NCBI GenBank assembly: GCA_003058495.1
Contig: QBVC01000019.1
Span: forward strand, 157,651 to 221,650
Source: a gamma proteobacterium symbiont of Ctena orbiculata
GTDB lineage: Bacteria > Pseudomonadota > Gammaproteobacteria > Chromatiales > Chromatiaceae
Length of the DNA stretch: 64,000 bases
Direction of reading: 5' to 3'
Part shown: positions 1 to 8,194 of the stretch, piece after piece
How the letters are laid out: every line of letters starts with the position of its first letter
Numbering within the stretch: position 1 is the stretch's first letter
Program-made: the position numbers and the translations under genes
Notes under the pieces: model-generated
The model's database searches: none
What the model was told of the DNA's origin: nothing
Seen by the model: the letters and a program-made list of their open reading frames with translations, nothing else

Positions 1-1
1 C

Positions 2-160
2 AAACGCAGCATGTCGATGGATCAAGTCGCCCAGCGTTACGGTCAACCCGTGACCGCATACCCCAGCGTGGGCGAGCCACCGATCACCCGTTGGGACTAC
101 AGCGGCTATTCCGTTTTCTTTGAATACGACCTGGTCCTGACTTCGGTGGTTCATCGCTAA
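2..160 (+). CDS. C-terminal end of a conserved hypothetical protein (5' end outside window)
   Basis: The frame is open from the window edge and ends with TAA at 158-160, giving about 52 residues. The stretch SMSMDQVAQRYGQP followed by an aromatic-rich tail (RWDYSGYSVFFEYD) resembles the small SmpA/OmlA (BamE-like) fold, in which a short helix with a G/S-M-x-x-x-Q-V pattern precedes beta strands. Only the end is visible, so the function is unknown and the family resemblance is an inference. Codon use matches the GC-rich neighbours. Confidence 0.6.
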   Translation, partial: KRSMSMDQVAQRYGQPVTAYPSVGEPPITRWDYSGYSVFFEYDLVLTSVVHR

Positions 161-192
161 ACTCTCACCCGTCCCGGTTCCGAGCCATCCAT

Positions 193-264
193 GGTGCGGC
201 AAGCCGCACCCTACCCTATCTCCGATCGCGGTCTGTTTTTGCGTAGGGTGCGGCTTGCCGCACC
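193..264. repeat. REP-like nested palindrome
   Basis: Two 22-base arms, 193-214 and 243-264, are perfect reverse complements separated by 28 bases. Each arm contains its own palindrome, GGTGCGGC-AA-GCCGCACC. The unit lies between two genes transcribed the same way. This is the arrangement of a REP/BIME-like repeat, and it could also act as a transcript-end hairpin for the upstream gene. No RAYT transposase gene is in the window. Confidence 0.75.
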
Positions 265-325
265 GTTCATGTCCGCTCCGATCCCGCGCAATCCAGCACC
301 GATACCGAGCCTGATTCGGTAATTC

Positions 326-353
326 TTGACAATTTTACTCAGTTATTTATACT
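326..353 (+). promoter_or_regulatory. sigma70-type promoter
   Basis: TTGACA at 326-331 and TATACT at 348-353 are separated by 16 bases, close to the sigma70 consensus. Transcription would start near 360, about 29 bases before the ATG at 389. It would drive the TrpD-like gene and the Rieske gene behind it. Confidence 0.7.
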
Positions 354-388
354 GCGCTGCATTAAGTCGATCGAACAGGTAGTACTTC

Positions 389-1495
389 ATGACTGACACC
401 ATGACCTCCGAAGAGTTGATGCACTCAATCATTCAGCGCATCGCCACCGGCCCGGAGTTGAGCAAGGATATCTCCCTTGAGGAGGCGAGCGATGGCATGT
501 CGGCCATACTCAGGGGCGAGATCGACGAGGTCCAGGCGGCGATATTCCTCATCGCCTTGCGGATGAAGCGGGAGACCGATGACGAGAACAAGGGGGCATT
601 GGATGCCATCCTCAAGATCTCTCAGAGCCGGGAGGTGGATGTAGAGCAGCTGATCTCACTGGCCGATCCCTACGATGGGGTCAACCGCAACCTGCCGATC
701 GCGCCTTTTGTGCCTGCGGTTCTGGCGGCCTGCGGCCTGCCCTGCGTCAGCCACGGGCTCGATGCCGTGGGACCGAAATTCGGTGTCACCCACCGCCATG
801 TCCTGAAGGAAGTCGGTATCGATGTGGATATCGACCTCGATCGGGCCGCCTCCCGCCTGGAGGATCCGGAATTGGGTTGGGCCTACGTGGATCAGCGTAG
901 CTTCTGTCCCGGCCTCCACGACTTGACCGGGTTGCGACGGAAGATCATCAAGCGGCAGGTCCTGACCACGGTGGAGGTCTTGGCGAAACCCCTGGTCGGC
1001 AGAAACAAGACCCATCTCGTCACCGGATATGTACACAAACCCTACCCGGCAAAATACGCATCACTGGCCCGTTTTGCCGGATTCGAGGGGTGTCTGCTGG
1101 TACGCGGTATCGAGGGGGGGGTCATCCCATCCCTGAGACAGCAGGGTCTGCTCCACCGCTACGACGATCTCGGCGCGGAACAAGCGGTGGAGATCTCACC
1201 CGAGAGTCTCGGGATCACCCAAGCCGTCAGGGCCGTGCCGATACCGGAGGACGAAGCGATCGCAACCAATGGCGATGAGGTCGCCCGCATCAGGGATGTG
1301 CGCGCGGCCGCCAGGGCAGCCGCCGAGCGCGGCATGCAAGCGCTTCAAGGCGAACAGGGTCCGGCCTACGACGCCCTGGTCTACAGCAGTGCCTTGATCC
1401 TCTGGCATGCCGGGGATTTCGCAACCATCGAATCGGCGGCGCAGAGGGTGCGCCAGGTACTTGACTCGGGTCTTGCCCATCAGAGAATCAGGTAG
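389..1495 (+). CDS. Anthranilate phosphoribosyltransferase-like (TrpD2/YbiB-type) protein
   Basis: The 368-residue protein has the overall layout of the TrpD/thymidine-phosphorylase fold: an N-terminal helical bundle (about residues 1-85, with RGEIDEVQAAIFLIALRMK) followed by the alpha/beta domain. The glycine-rich phosphoribosyl pyrophosphate loop of true TrpD (GTGGD) is replaced here by DPYDGVNRNLP. The later region VGPKFGVTHRHVLKEVGID keeps the fold pattern. Catalysis of the tryptophan-pathway step is therefore doubtful. E. coli YbiB, a relative, binds nucleic acid. No other trp gene is nearby. The gene ends 8 bases before a Rieske ferredoxin gene, so the two are probably co-transcribed from the promoter at 326-353. 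The role is unknown. Confidence 0.8.
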   Translation: MTDTMTSEELMHSIIQRIATGPELSKDISLEEASDGMSAILRGEIDEVQAAIFLIALRMKRETDDENKGALDAILKISQSREVDVEQLISLADPYDGVNRNLPIAPFVPAVLAACGLPCVSHGLDAVGPKFGVTHRHVLKEVGIDVDIDLDRAASRLEDPELGWAYVDQRSFCPGLHDLTGLRRKIIKRQVLTTVEVLAKPLVGRNKTHLVTGYVHKPYPAKYASLARFAGFEGCLLVRGIEGGVIPSLRQQGLLHRYDDLGAEQAVEISPESLGITQAVRAVPIPEDEAIATNGDEVARIRDVRAAARAAAERGMQALQGEQGPAYDALVYSSALILWHAGDFATIESAAQRVRQVLDSGLAHQRIR

Positions 1496-1503
1496 CGGTA
1501 ACC

Positions 1504-1824
1504 ATGGCTGAGTGGGTTGAGGTTGCGCAGCTTGGCGAACTTCCCCCCGGGACGATGAAGCGTGTCGACCTGGCCGGCCGGCGGTTCCTGCTGGCGAACG
1601 CCGATGGCCAGCTCTACGCCGTCGATGATCTCTGTAGCCATGAAGAGGTCTCCCTCTACCTGGGCTGTCTCGAGGGGGATACCGTAAAGTGCTCCCTGCA
1701 CGGCAGTCGCTTCAGCCTGAAAAGCGGTCTGCCCCTGGACGAACCGGCGACAGAACCGATCAATACCTATCCCGTCAAAGTCACTGCCGAGCGTATCTAT
1801 TTACTTGCAAAATCACCCAATTAG
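1504..1824 (+). CDS. Rieske [2Fe-2S] ferredoxin-like protein
   Basis: This 106-residue protein is a stand-alone Rieske domain of the dioxygenase-ferredoxin / NirD type. The cluster ligands are visible as C44-S-H46 and C63-S-L-H66-G. There is no signal peptide, so it should be cytoplasmic. The length is typical of soluble Rieske ferredoxins. It lies 8 bases after the TrpD-like gene. No oxygenase or nitrite reductase large subunit is adjacent, so the electron partner cannot be named. Confidence 0.88.
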   Translation: MAEWVEVAQLGELPPGTMKRVDLAGRRFLLANADGQLYAVDDLCSHEEVSLYLGCLEGDTVKCSLHGSRFSLKSGLPLDEPATEPINTYPVKVTAERIYLLAKSPN

Positions 1825-1835
1825 GAGTGATTTAG

Positions 1836-1849
1836 GTGATCTAGATCAA
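1836..1849. promoter_or_regulatory. FNR/Anr-type binding site
   Basis: The sequence GTGAT-CTAG-ATCAA differs from the palindromic FNR/Anr/Dnr consensus TTGAT-N4-ATCAA at one base. The centre is 1842.5. An AT-rich -10-like element (TATATA near 1891) would place the site about 60 bases upstream of a transcription start, a class I activator position. The gene downstream is the small membrane ORF at 1976. Confidence 0.55.
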
Positions 1850-1975
1850 AAATACCTTGCTTCCCAGACTAGCGTACCTAGGGTAATTACTATATATTCC
1901 CCCCACTAACAAAAAAATCGTCCGTTAGGGCATTACAATTTCACCACCAAGTTAAATTTCCGGGGGACATGTCCG

Positions 1976-2113
1976 GTGAAATATCTGTTTGTATTGGTAG
2001 TCGCATTCTGCTTGACCCTGGTTTGGCAAACATCCAATATTGCTAAGCGTACCCCCAACCTGCAGAGTTTCGAGCAGGAGCAGGTCATAATAAAGACGCC
2101 TCAAGCGACCTGA
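1976..2113 (+). CDS. Small single-pass membrane protein (45 residues, GTG start)
   Basis: A GTG at 1976 is preceded by the purine-rich GGGGGA at 1962-1967, about 8 bases away, a good ribosome-binding distance. The product begins MKYLFVLVVAFCLTLVWQTS, a clear hydrophobic segment (about residues 3-17), followed by a polar tail of about 25 residues. An ATG at 1969 in another frame is only 2 bases from the purine run and gives a shorter peptide, so GTG is preferred. No family was recognised. The FNR-like site upstream suggests oxygen-dependent expression (inference). Confidence 0.45.
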   Translation: MKYLFVLVVAFCLTLVWQTSNIAKRTPNLQSFEQEQVIIKTPQAT

Positions 2114-2456
2114 ATCCCTGACCCGGCCGTTCCCATAACAACCCCCCTGTAGACTACAACCAGCTCCTTTAGTAAATAATAAGAAACTGAAGATCACCGC
2201 ACACCGATTTCATTTCGTGACAGAGTACTGATTTCATTAGGGAATCAGTTCGCTCTATCCGAATCAAAATATAGAGCCTGATGGCTAGATATGGGAATAT
2301 CATCCCAATTGCTTGCGAGAGCAGCCATGCCCAGCTGAAGGGAGTTCGATTTTTGTTGAGGCCTTGGAGTGAGATCGGGTAAGGTTGTGCACTTTTCCAA
2401 AGCTCTGTTTCCGACTCCATTGAACAGAGTAACAACGATAAAACGACATTATACTT
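2114..2456. other. Intergenic region before ccmA
   Basis: These 343 bases hold no convincing gene. A -10-like TTATACT lies immediately before the ccmA GTG, and no Shine-Dalgarno sequence is seen there. The ccm operon promoter cannot be placed with confidence. Confidence 0.4.
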
Positions 2457-3110
2457 GTGACAGCTGCATCCACGCCCTCCTCCTCCGTCGCCTACGAAGC
2501 GCGCTCCCTGCAGTGCATTCGCGACGACCGGATACTATTCGAGGATCTGAGCTTCAGCATCAATCCGGGCCAGGCATTGGTTTTGGAGGGGCGCAACGGC
2601 AGCGGAAAAACCTCACTGTTGAGGATCCTCTGCGGGATACGCCTGCCGGAATCGGGAGAGCTGCTGTGGGAGGGTGCGGACATCTTCAAACTGGGGCCTG
2701 AATTTCACGAGCATATCGCCTACCTGGGCCACAAAGACGGATCCAAACTCGACCTGACCCCTTTGGAAAACCTGCGTATCGCCCGCGGACTGGGCAAGGC
2801 ACAGGAGGGTATCGACCTGGAAGATGCCCTGGACCAGGTCGGCCTCTACGGTTTCGAGGATATTCCGACACGCAATCTCTCAGCGGGCCAACAGCGCCGC
2901 CTTGCGATCGCGCGACTATTGATTACCGATGCGAGGCTATGGATCCTGGACGAGCCGTTCACCTCCCTCGACCGTAAAGGCATTGAGCATATGGAGCGCC
3001 TGTTCGAGGGACATCTCAACCGCGGTGGCATGGCTGCGATGACCACCCACCACCGGATCGGCTTCAAGGAAGATATTCAACTGGTACGAATAAACCTGTC
3101 GGAACGATGA
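2457..3110 (+). CDS. ccmA: Cytochrome c biogenesis heme exporter, ATP-binding subunit CcmA
   Basis: CcmA is the ATPase of the CcmABCD complex, which releases heme-loaded CcmE at the inner membrane during system I cytochrome c maturation. The 217 residues show Walker A (GRNGSGKT, residues 45-52), the ABC signature (LSAGQQRR) and Walker B (LWILDEP), with a late histidine in the switch region. The length is normal for the family. The start is a GTG without a clear ribosome-binding site, so the first few residues are uncertain. The gene overlaps ccmB by 4 bases and opens a nine-gene operon. Confidence 0.96.
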   Translation: MTAASTPSSSVAYEARSLQCIRDDRILFEDLSFSINPGQALVLEGRNGSGKTSLLRILCGIRLPESGELLWEGADIFKLGPEFHEHIAYLGHKDGSKLDLTPLENLRIARGLGKAQEGIDLEDALDQVGLYGFEDIPTRNLSAGQQRRLAIARLLITDARLWILDEPFTSLDRKGIEHMERLFEGHLNRGGMAAMTTHHRIGFKEDIQLVRINLSER

Positions 3111-3790
3111 GCACCCTATCTCTCACAAGCGCTTTCAGCCTGCTGCTAAAAAGGGACTTGGTTCTCGCCTACCGCCGGCGCGCGGAACTGGTCAACCCGA
3201 TGCTCTTTTTCGTCCTGGTTACGGCCATGTTCCCGCTGGGCATCGGCAATGACGCCAAGCTGATCGAGGCCGTCGGCCCGGGGGTCATCTGGGTTGCCGC
3301 CCTCCTCGCCGCCCTGCTCTCACTCGATAGCATGTTCCGCTCCGACTACGATGACGGCTCGTTGGAGCAGTTCATGCTGAGCGCCCACCCGGTCTCCATC
3401 CTGGTGCTGGCGAAGATTCTGGCCCACTGGCTGGTCACCGGCCTCCCCCTTTTCATCGTCGCGCCCCTGCTCGCGGTGCTGCTGAATATTCCCGCATCCG
3501 CGATCCCCACCCTGATGCTGACCCTGATCCTGGGCACCCCGGTGCTCAGCCTGATCGGTTCCGTCGGTGTCGCCCTGACCGTGGGACTGCGCCGCGGCGG
3601 CGTTATACTTTCACTGCTGGTGCTGCCCCTCTTCGTGCCGGTATTGATCTTTGCCACGGATGCTGTAAAAACTGCAATTGTCGGCATACCGACGACGGCG
3701 CAACTCTCCATCCTGTCCGCCATGCTGGTTGGTTCCCTGGTGTTGGCGCCGATGGCGACTGCCGCTTCATTGAGAATCAGTTTGAGTTGA
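3107..3790 (+). CDS. ccmB: Heme exporter membrane subunit CcmB
   Basis: This integral membrane permease subunit pairs with CcmA. Its 227 residues contain six hydrophobic segments after a cytoplasmic N-terminus (LKRDLVLAYRRRAELVNPM, typical of CcmB). The ATG sits in an ATGA overlap with ccmA, which implies translational coupling. Length and position between ccmA and ccmC match the usual operon. Confidence 0.96.
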   Translation: MSTLSLTSAFSLLLKRDLVLAYRRRAELVNPMLFFVLVTAMFPLGIGNDAKLIEAVGPGVIWVAALLAALLSLDSMFRSDYDDGSLEQFMLSAHPVSILVLAKILAHWLVTGLPLFIVAPLLAVLLNIPASAIPTLMLTLILGTPVLSLIGSVGVALTVGLRRGGVILSLLVLPLFVPVLIFATDAVKTAIVGIPTTAQLSILSAMLVGSLVLAPMATAASLRISLS

Positions 3791-3791
3791 T

Positions 3792-4538
3792 ATGATCATT
3801 CGCTTTTTTCATCAAATGGGTTCGCCGCGCTATTTCTATAATGTAGCGGGCAAGATGATCCCCTGGTTTATGGTCGGGTTTCTGATCACCCTGGTGCTGG
3901 GCCTCTACAACGGTCTGTTCGTCGCCCCACCCGACTATCAGCAGGGCGAGAGCTACCGCATCATCTATATTCACGTGCCCGCCGCCTGGATGTCGATGTT
4001 CATCTACGTGGTGATGGCGGTCTCCGGCCTGATCAGTCTGGTCTGGCGCATCAAGATGACGGAGATCATCGTCATCAGCAGCGCCACCGTGGGGGCCTCG
4101 TTCACCTTTCTGGCCCTCGCCACCGGCTCGCTCTGGGGCAAGCCGATGTGGGGAACCTGGTGGGTATGGGATGCACGGCTGACCTCCGAATTGCTGCTGC
4201 TGTTTCTCTACCTCGGCATCATCGCGCTGCACAGCGCCATCGAGGACAAGAGGGTGGCGGCCCGCGCGGTCTCGATCCTGGCCCTGGTCGGGGTGGTCAA
4301 CATCCCCGTCATTCACTATTCGGTCGAGTGGTGGAACACCCTGCACCAGCCTGCAACGATTACAAAATTCGACAAACCCTCGATGGATATGAGTATGCTG
4401 ATTCCGCTGCTAACCATGGCCATCTCATTTAAACTTTACTATGGCGCTGTGGTCTTAATGCGCGCGCGCGCGGAAATCGTCGAGCGAGAACGCAACTCCC
4501 GCTGGGTGCAGGAGCTGGTTGAAGAGGAGGCGAAATGA
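3792..4538 (+). CDS. ccmC: Heme-handling membrane protein CcmC
   Basis: CcmC presents heme to CcmE on the periplasmic face. The 248-residue protein has six predicted membrane segments and the tryptophan-rich signature WGTWWVWD of the heme-handling protein family, with flanking histidines (IHVPAAW before, IHYSVEWW after) that ligate heme in known members. It starts 2 bases after the ccmB stop and overlaps ccmD by an ATGA. Confidence 0.96.
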   Translation: MIIRFFHQMGSPRYFYNVAGKMIPWFMVGFLITLVLGLYNGLFVAPPDYQQGESYRIIYIHVPAAWMSMFIYVVMAVSGLISLVWRIKMTEIIVISSATVGASFTFLALATGSLWGKPMWGTWWVWDARLTSELLLLFLYLGIIALHSAIEDKRVAARAVSILALVGVVNIPVIHYSVEWWNTLHQPATITKFDKPSMDMSMLIPLLTMAISFKLYYGAVVLMRARAEIVERERNSRWVQELVEEEAK

Positions 4539-4702
4539 GCGAATTCCTCGCCATGGGTGGATACGCCGTCTACGTCTGGCCCTCCTTTCTGCTGGCGCTG
4601 ATCGTCCTGGTTGCCAATGTGGTGGCCCCCATGCGGCAGCGCAAGCGAGTATTAACCGATATCGCCCGAAAACTACGTCGGGCCAGGAAAGAACAGAGAT
4701 GA
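4535..4702 (+). CDS. ccmD: Small heme exporter subunit CcmD
   Basis: This 55-residue ORF begins at the ATG overlapping the ccmC stop. It encodes MSEFLAMGGYAVYVWPSFLL followed by a hydrophobic helix and then a highly basic tail (RQRKR, RKLRRARKEQR). That is the standard CcmD form: an N-out single helix with a charged cytoplasmic end. CcmD holds CcmE to CcmABC. The stop overlaps the ccmE ATG. Confidence 0.93.
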   Translation: MSEFLAMGGYAVYVWPSFLLALIVLVANVVAPMRQRKRVLTDIARKLRRARKEQR

Positions 4703-5160
4703 ACCCCATACGCAAAAAACGACTCACCCTGATCGGCCTGATGGTTGCAGGTATCGCTGTCGCCACCTGGCTGGCGCTCAACGCCTTCGACGAGAATCTG
4801 ATGTTCTTCTTCTCGCCTACCGAAGTGGCCGAGGGCAAGGCACCCACCGCCCACCCGTTTCGCATCGGGGGCCTGGTCGAGGTCGACAGCGTGAAGCGCA
4901 AACCCGACGGCCTGACCACCGCCTTCTCGCTCACCGATAACGCCAAGGCGGTCACCGTGGAGTATACCGGCATCCTGCCCGACCTGTTCCGCGAGGGCCA
5001 GGGCATAGTCGCCATGGGACAGTTGAACGAGTCGGGTATCTTCATCGCCAGCGAGGTGCTCGCCAAGCATGACGAGAACTATATGCCACCCGAGGTGGCG
5101 GCTTCCCTGAAGACCGCCCATGACGACGGGGTGAAGAATATGCAGTCGAGAGTCCAATGA
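4699..5160 (+). CDS. ccmE: Periplasmic heme chaperone CcmE
   Basis: CcmE covalently carries heme from CcmC to the CcmF/H lyase. The true start is the ATG at 4699, overlapping the ccmD stop; a longer upstream frame is out of register with ccmD and is not credible. The 153-residue protein has an N-terminal anchor (about residues 8-27), an OB-fold beta barrel and the heme-attachment motif LAKHDENYMPPE, with H124 as the covalent ligand and Y128 as the likely axial ligand. It overlaps ccmF by an ATGA. Confidence 0.96.
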   Translation: MNPIRKKRLTLIGLMVAGIAVATWLALNAFDENLMFFFSPTEVAEGKAPTAHPFRIGGLVEVDSVKRKPDGLTTAFSLTDNAKAVTVEYTGILPDLFREGQGIVAMGQLNESGIFIASEVLAKHDENYMPPEVAASLKTAHDDGVKNMQSRVQ

Positions 5161-7154
5161 TTCCCGAACTCGGTCACTTCGCGCTGATTCTCGCCCTCTG
5201 CCTGGCGGTCACCCAGGCGGTCGTGCCCCTGGTCGGCTCCTATACCCGCACCGCCTCGTGGATGGCGGCATCGCGCTCCCTGGCCTGGGGGCAGTTCGTG
5301 TTCCTCGGCATTTCGCTGATCATTCTGACCAACGCCTTTCTGAGCAACGACTTTTCCGTGATCTACGTGGCCCAGCACGGCAACACCAAGCTGCCCGATA
5401 TCTACAAGATATCCGCGGTCTGGGGGGCCCATGAAGGCTCGCTCCTGTTATGGGCCTTTATGCTCGCCAGCTGGAGCGTGGCGATCGCCGTTTTCAGCCG
5501 CAACCTGCCCCTGGAGATGGTATCCCGGGTGCTCTCGGTGATGGGTATGATCAGCATCGGTTTTCTGCTCTTCATGCTGCTCACTTCAAATCCCTTTGAC
5601 CGGACCTTCCCCGCGCCCCTCGAGGGGGGCGAGTTGAATCCCATGCTCCAGGATCCCGGTCTGGCGATCCATCCGCCCATGCTCTACATGGGCTATGTGG
5701 GCTTTTCCGTCGCCTTCGCCTTCGCCATCGCCGCCCTGCTGGGCGGGCGCCTCGACGCCTCCTGGGCACGCTGGTCGCGCCCCTGGACGACCATCGCCTG
5801 GGTCTTTCTCACCCTGGGCATCGCCCTCGGAAGCTGGTGGGCCTATTATGAGCTGGGTTGGGGCGGATGGTGGTTCTGGGATCCGGTGGAGAACGCCTCT
5901 TTCATGCCCTGGCTGGTGGGCACCGCGCTGATCCACTCCCTGGCGGTTACCGAAAAGCGCGGCGCCTTCAAGAGCTGGACCGTGCTGCTCGCGATCTCCG
6001 CCTTCTCCCTGAGCCTGCTCGGCACCTTCCTGGTGCGTTCCGGGGTGCTCACCTCGGTCCACTCCTTCGCCTCCGATCCGGCGCGGGGTATCTTCATCCT
6101 CGCCTTCCTGCTGATCGTCATCGGCGGCTCCCTGTTCCTCTACACCTGGCGCGCCCCCTATATCTCCGGCGGCGGCCGCTTCGATCTGATATCCCGGGAG
6201 ACATTTCTCCTGGGTAACAACCTCCTGCTATCGGTGTTCGCGGCCCTGGTGCTCCTCGGCACCCTCGCCCCGCTCATCTATGACGCCCTCGATCTGGGCA
6301 AGATCTCGGTGGGCTTTCCCTGGTTCAACAAGATGTTCCTGCTCACCACCCCCTTTCTCGCCCTGCTCATGGGTATGGGCACCCTGGCCCGCTGGAAACA
6401 CGCCGAACCCTCCCAGTTGGTGAAACAGCTACGGGCCGCTTTCGTCATCAGCCTGCTGTTCGGCCTGCTCAGCCTGCTGCCGATGTTCTCCGGCGGCAAC
6501 TGGCTGGTAGGACTCGGCATGGGATTGGCGATGTGGATTGCCACCTCCCACGTGGTCAACCTCCGCGATCGGCTGAAGCACAAGCAGGGATTTTCCGGCT
6601 TCTGGCTCGACCTGAAAAGCGGCGGACGCAGCTATTACGGCATGATCCTCGCCCATCTGGGGGTCGCGGTATTCATCGTCGGGGTGACCATGGTGAGCAA
6701 CTACGGCATCGAACAGGATGTCCGCATGAGTCCTGGGGACGTGAGTGAGATAGCGGGCCACAGCTTCAGGTTTGAAGGGGTCAAACGCACCCCGGGACCC
6801 AACTACAATGCCCATCGCGGTACTTTCCAGGTGAGCAAGGACGGCGAACACCTGATCACCCTGGAGCCGGAGAAGCGTACCTATTTCGTACAGACCAAAC
6901 CGATGACGGAGGCCGCCATCGATTGGGGAATCACCCGGGACCTCTATGTCTCCCTGGGCGAACCGCTTGGGGGCGGCGATTGGAGTCTTCGGCTCTACTA
7001 CAAACCCTATGTGCGCTGGATCTGGCTGGGCGGGCTGTTGATGGGCCTGGGCGGCATCCTATCGGTTACCGATCGGCGCTACCGCACCGCCAGGGTGAAA
7101 TCGGCTCAGCGGGTCGGTGGCGGCAGTACCGCAGCGGCCGCTTCCGGGAGTTGA
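5157..7154 (+). CDS. ccmF: Cytochrome c heme lyase subunit CcmF
   Basis: CcmF is the large membrane component of the heme lyase that ligates heme to apocytochromes. It has 665 residues and about 14-15 membrane segments, with the tryptophan-rich signature GWGGWWFWDPVENASFMPW in the periplasmic loop and the conserved ending in which the last helix precedes a basic tail. The length fits the family. The start overlaps the ccmE stop. No irregularity was seen. Confidence 0.97.
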   Translation: MIPELGHFALILALCLAVTQAVVPLVGSYTRTASWMAASRSLAWGQFVFLGISLIILTNAFLSNDFSVIYVAQHGNTKLPDIYKISAVWGAHEGSLLLWAFMLASWSVAIAVFSRNLPLEMVSRVLSVMGMISIGFLLFMLLTSNPFDRTFPAPLEGGELNPMLQDPGLAIHPPMLYMGYVGFSVAFAFAIAALLGGRLDASWARWSRPWTTIAWVFLTLGIALGSWWAYYELGWGGWWFWDPVENASFMPWLVGTALIHSLAVTEKRGAFKSWTVLLAISAFSLSLLGTFLVRSGVLTSVHSFASDPARGIFILAFLLIVIGGSLFLYTWRAPYISGGGRFDLISRETFLLGNNLLLSVFAALVLLGTLAPLIYDALDLGKISVGFPWFNKMFLLTTPFLALLMGMGTLARWKHAEPSQLVKQLRAAFVISLLFGLLSLLPMFSGGNWLVGLGMGLAMWIATSHVVNLRDRLKHKQGFSGFWLDLKSGGRSYYGMILAHLGVAVFIVGVTMVSNYGIEQDVRMSPGDVSEIAGHSFRFEGVKRTPGPNYNAHRGTFQVSKDGEHLITLEPEKRTYFVQTKPMTEAAIDWGITRDLYVSLGEPLGGGDWSLRLYYKPYVRWIWLGGLLMGLGGILSVTDRRYRTARVKSAQRVGGGSTAAAASGS

Positions 7155-7160
7155 CCACTG

Positions 7161-7706
7161 ATGAATCGCTATTTACGTTACTCCATCCCGCTGCTGGTAT
7201 TCGTGCTGATCGCATCTTTTCTGGCCTGGGGTCTCAAGCGGGACTACAACCCGAGACATATCCCCTCCCCGCTCATTGGGAAGTCGATACCCGACTTTGA
7301 ACTGCCAACCGTGGAGAGTCCCGACACATTGGTAAAGACCAGCGATCTCCAGGGCAGAGTCTATCTCCTCAACGTATGGGCGACCTGGTGCGTCTCCTGT
7401 CGCGCCGAACACGAGACCCTGGTCCACCTCTCGCGCTCCGGCAAGGTCGAAATCGTCGGCCTCAACTGGAAGGACGAGCGGGACAAGGCCCGGGCCTGGC
7501 TGAGCCAGCTCGGGGATCCCTACACCATCAATATCTTTGACAAGAAGGGACGCACCGCCATCGACCTGGGGGTATATGGCGCGCCGGAGACCTTTCTGGT
7601 GGACAGCAAGGGCGTCATCCACTATAAGCACGCCGGCCCGATGACCATGGAGCTGTTCAATGAAACGCTGCTCCCCCTGATTGAAGACTTGAAGCCTCGA
7701 GGATAA
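7161..7706 (+). CDS. ccmG: Thiol:disulfide interchange protein CcmG/DsbE
   Basis: This membrane-anchored thioredoxin reduces apocytochrome CxxCH cysteines before heme attachment. The 181 residues comprise an N-terminal anchor (about 6-24) and a thioredoxin fold with the active site WATWCVSC (C77 and C80). The usual family motif is WCxPC; here serine stands at the proline position. The later cis-Pro region VYGAPETF is typical. It lies 6 bases after ccmF. Confidence 0.95.
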   Translation: MNRYLRYSIPLLVFVLIASFLAWGLKRDYNPRHIPSPLIGKSIPDFELPTVESPDTLVKTSDLQGRVYLLNVWATWCVSCRAEHETLVHLSRSGKVEIVGLNWKDERDKARAWLSQLGDPYTINIFDKKGRTAIDLGVYGAPETFLVDSKGVIHYKHAGPMTMELFNETLLPLIEDLKPRG

Positions 7707-7711
7707 GCGAA

Positions 7712-8194
7712 GTGCGCCATCTTCTCCTGACCCTGATCCTGCTATTGAATCTCCCGCCTGGCCTCCATGCCGCAACGCTGGCCGAGTACACCTTCGATGA
7801 ACCGGACAAGGCAGAGGATTTCCGCGACATCATCGAAGAGATGCGCTGCCTGGTCTGTCAGAATGAATCCCTCGCCGGATCCAATGCCGAACTCGCCATC
7901 GATCTGCGCAACGAGATCTACGAGATGATGAAGAGCGGCCAGGAGAAACAGGACATCATCAATTTCATGGTTGCCCGCTACGGTGATTTCGTTCTCTACA
8001 GTCCGCCCCTCAAACCCACGACCTATCCGATATGGTTTGGTCCCCTGATCGTGTTCCTGATCGGCGGTGTGGTGCTTTTCCGCATACTCAGACGCAAAAA
8101 CGTTACCCGGGAGACAGAACTCTCTGCAGAAGAGGAACAACGACTGAATCGGCTGTTAAACCAGTCGAACGACCAGAGAGACGCAGATCAATGA
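7712..8194 (+). CDS. ccmH: Cytochrome c maturation protein CcmH (CycL)
   Basis: The 160-residue protein starts with GTG and has a signal peptide, followed by the redox motif MRCLVCQNESLAGSNAELA (the family LRCxxCQ motif) and one C-terminal membrane helix near residues 105-125. CcmH takes part in reducing or holding apocytochrome at the lyase. It lies 5 bases after ccmG and overlaps ccmI by an ATGA. Confidence 0.95.
   Translation: MRHLLLTLILLLNLPPGLHAATLAEYTFDEPDKAEDFRDIIEEMRCLVCQNESLAGSNAELAIDLRNEIYEMMKSGQEKQDIINFMVARYGDFVLYSPPLKPTTYPIWFGPLIVFLIGGVVLFRILRRKNVTRETELSAEEEQRLNRLLNQSNDQRDADQ

Noticed and set aside
389..1495. Annotation as tryptophan-pathway anthranilate phosphoribosyltransferase (TrpD)
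   Set aside because: The glycine-rich PRPP loop is missing and no trp genes are nearby, so only a TrpD-like fold is claimed.
4519..4698. N-terminal extension of ccmE upstream of 4699
   Set aside because: It would cover ccmD in another frame. The ccmD protein is recognisable and the ATG at 4699 overlaps its stop in the pattern of the rest of the operon.
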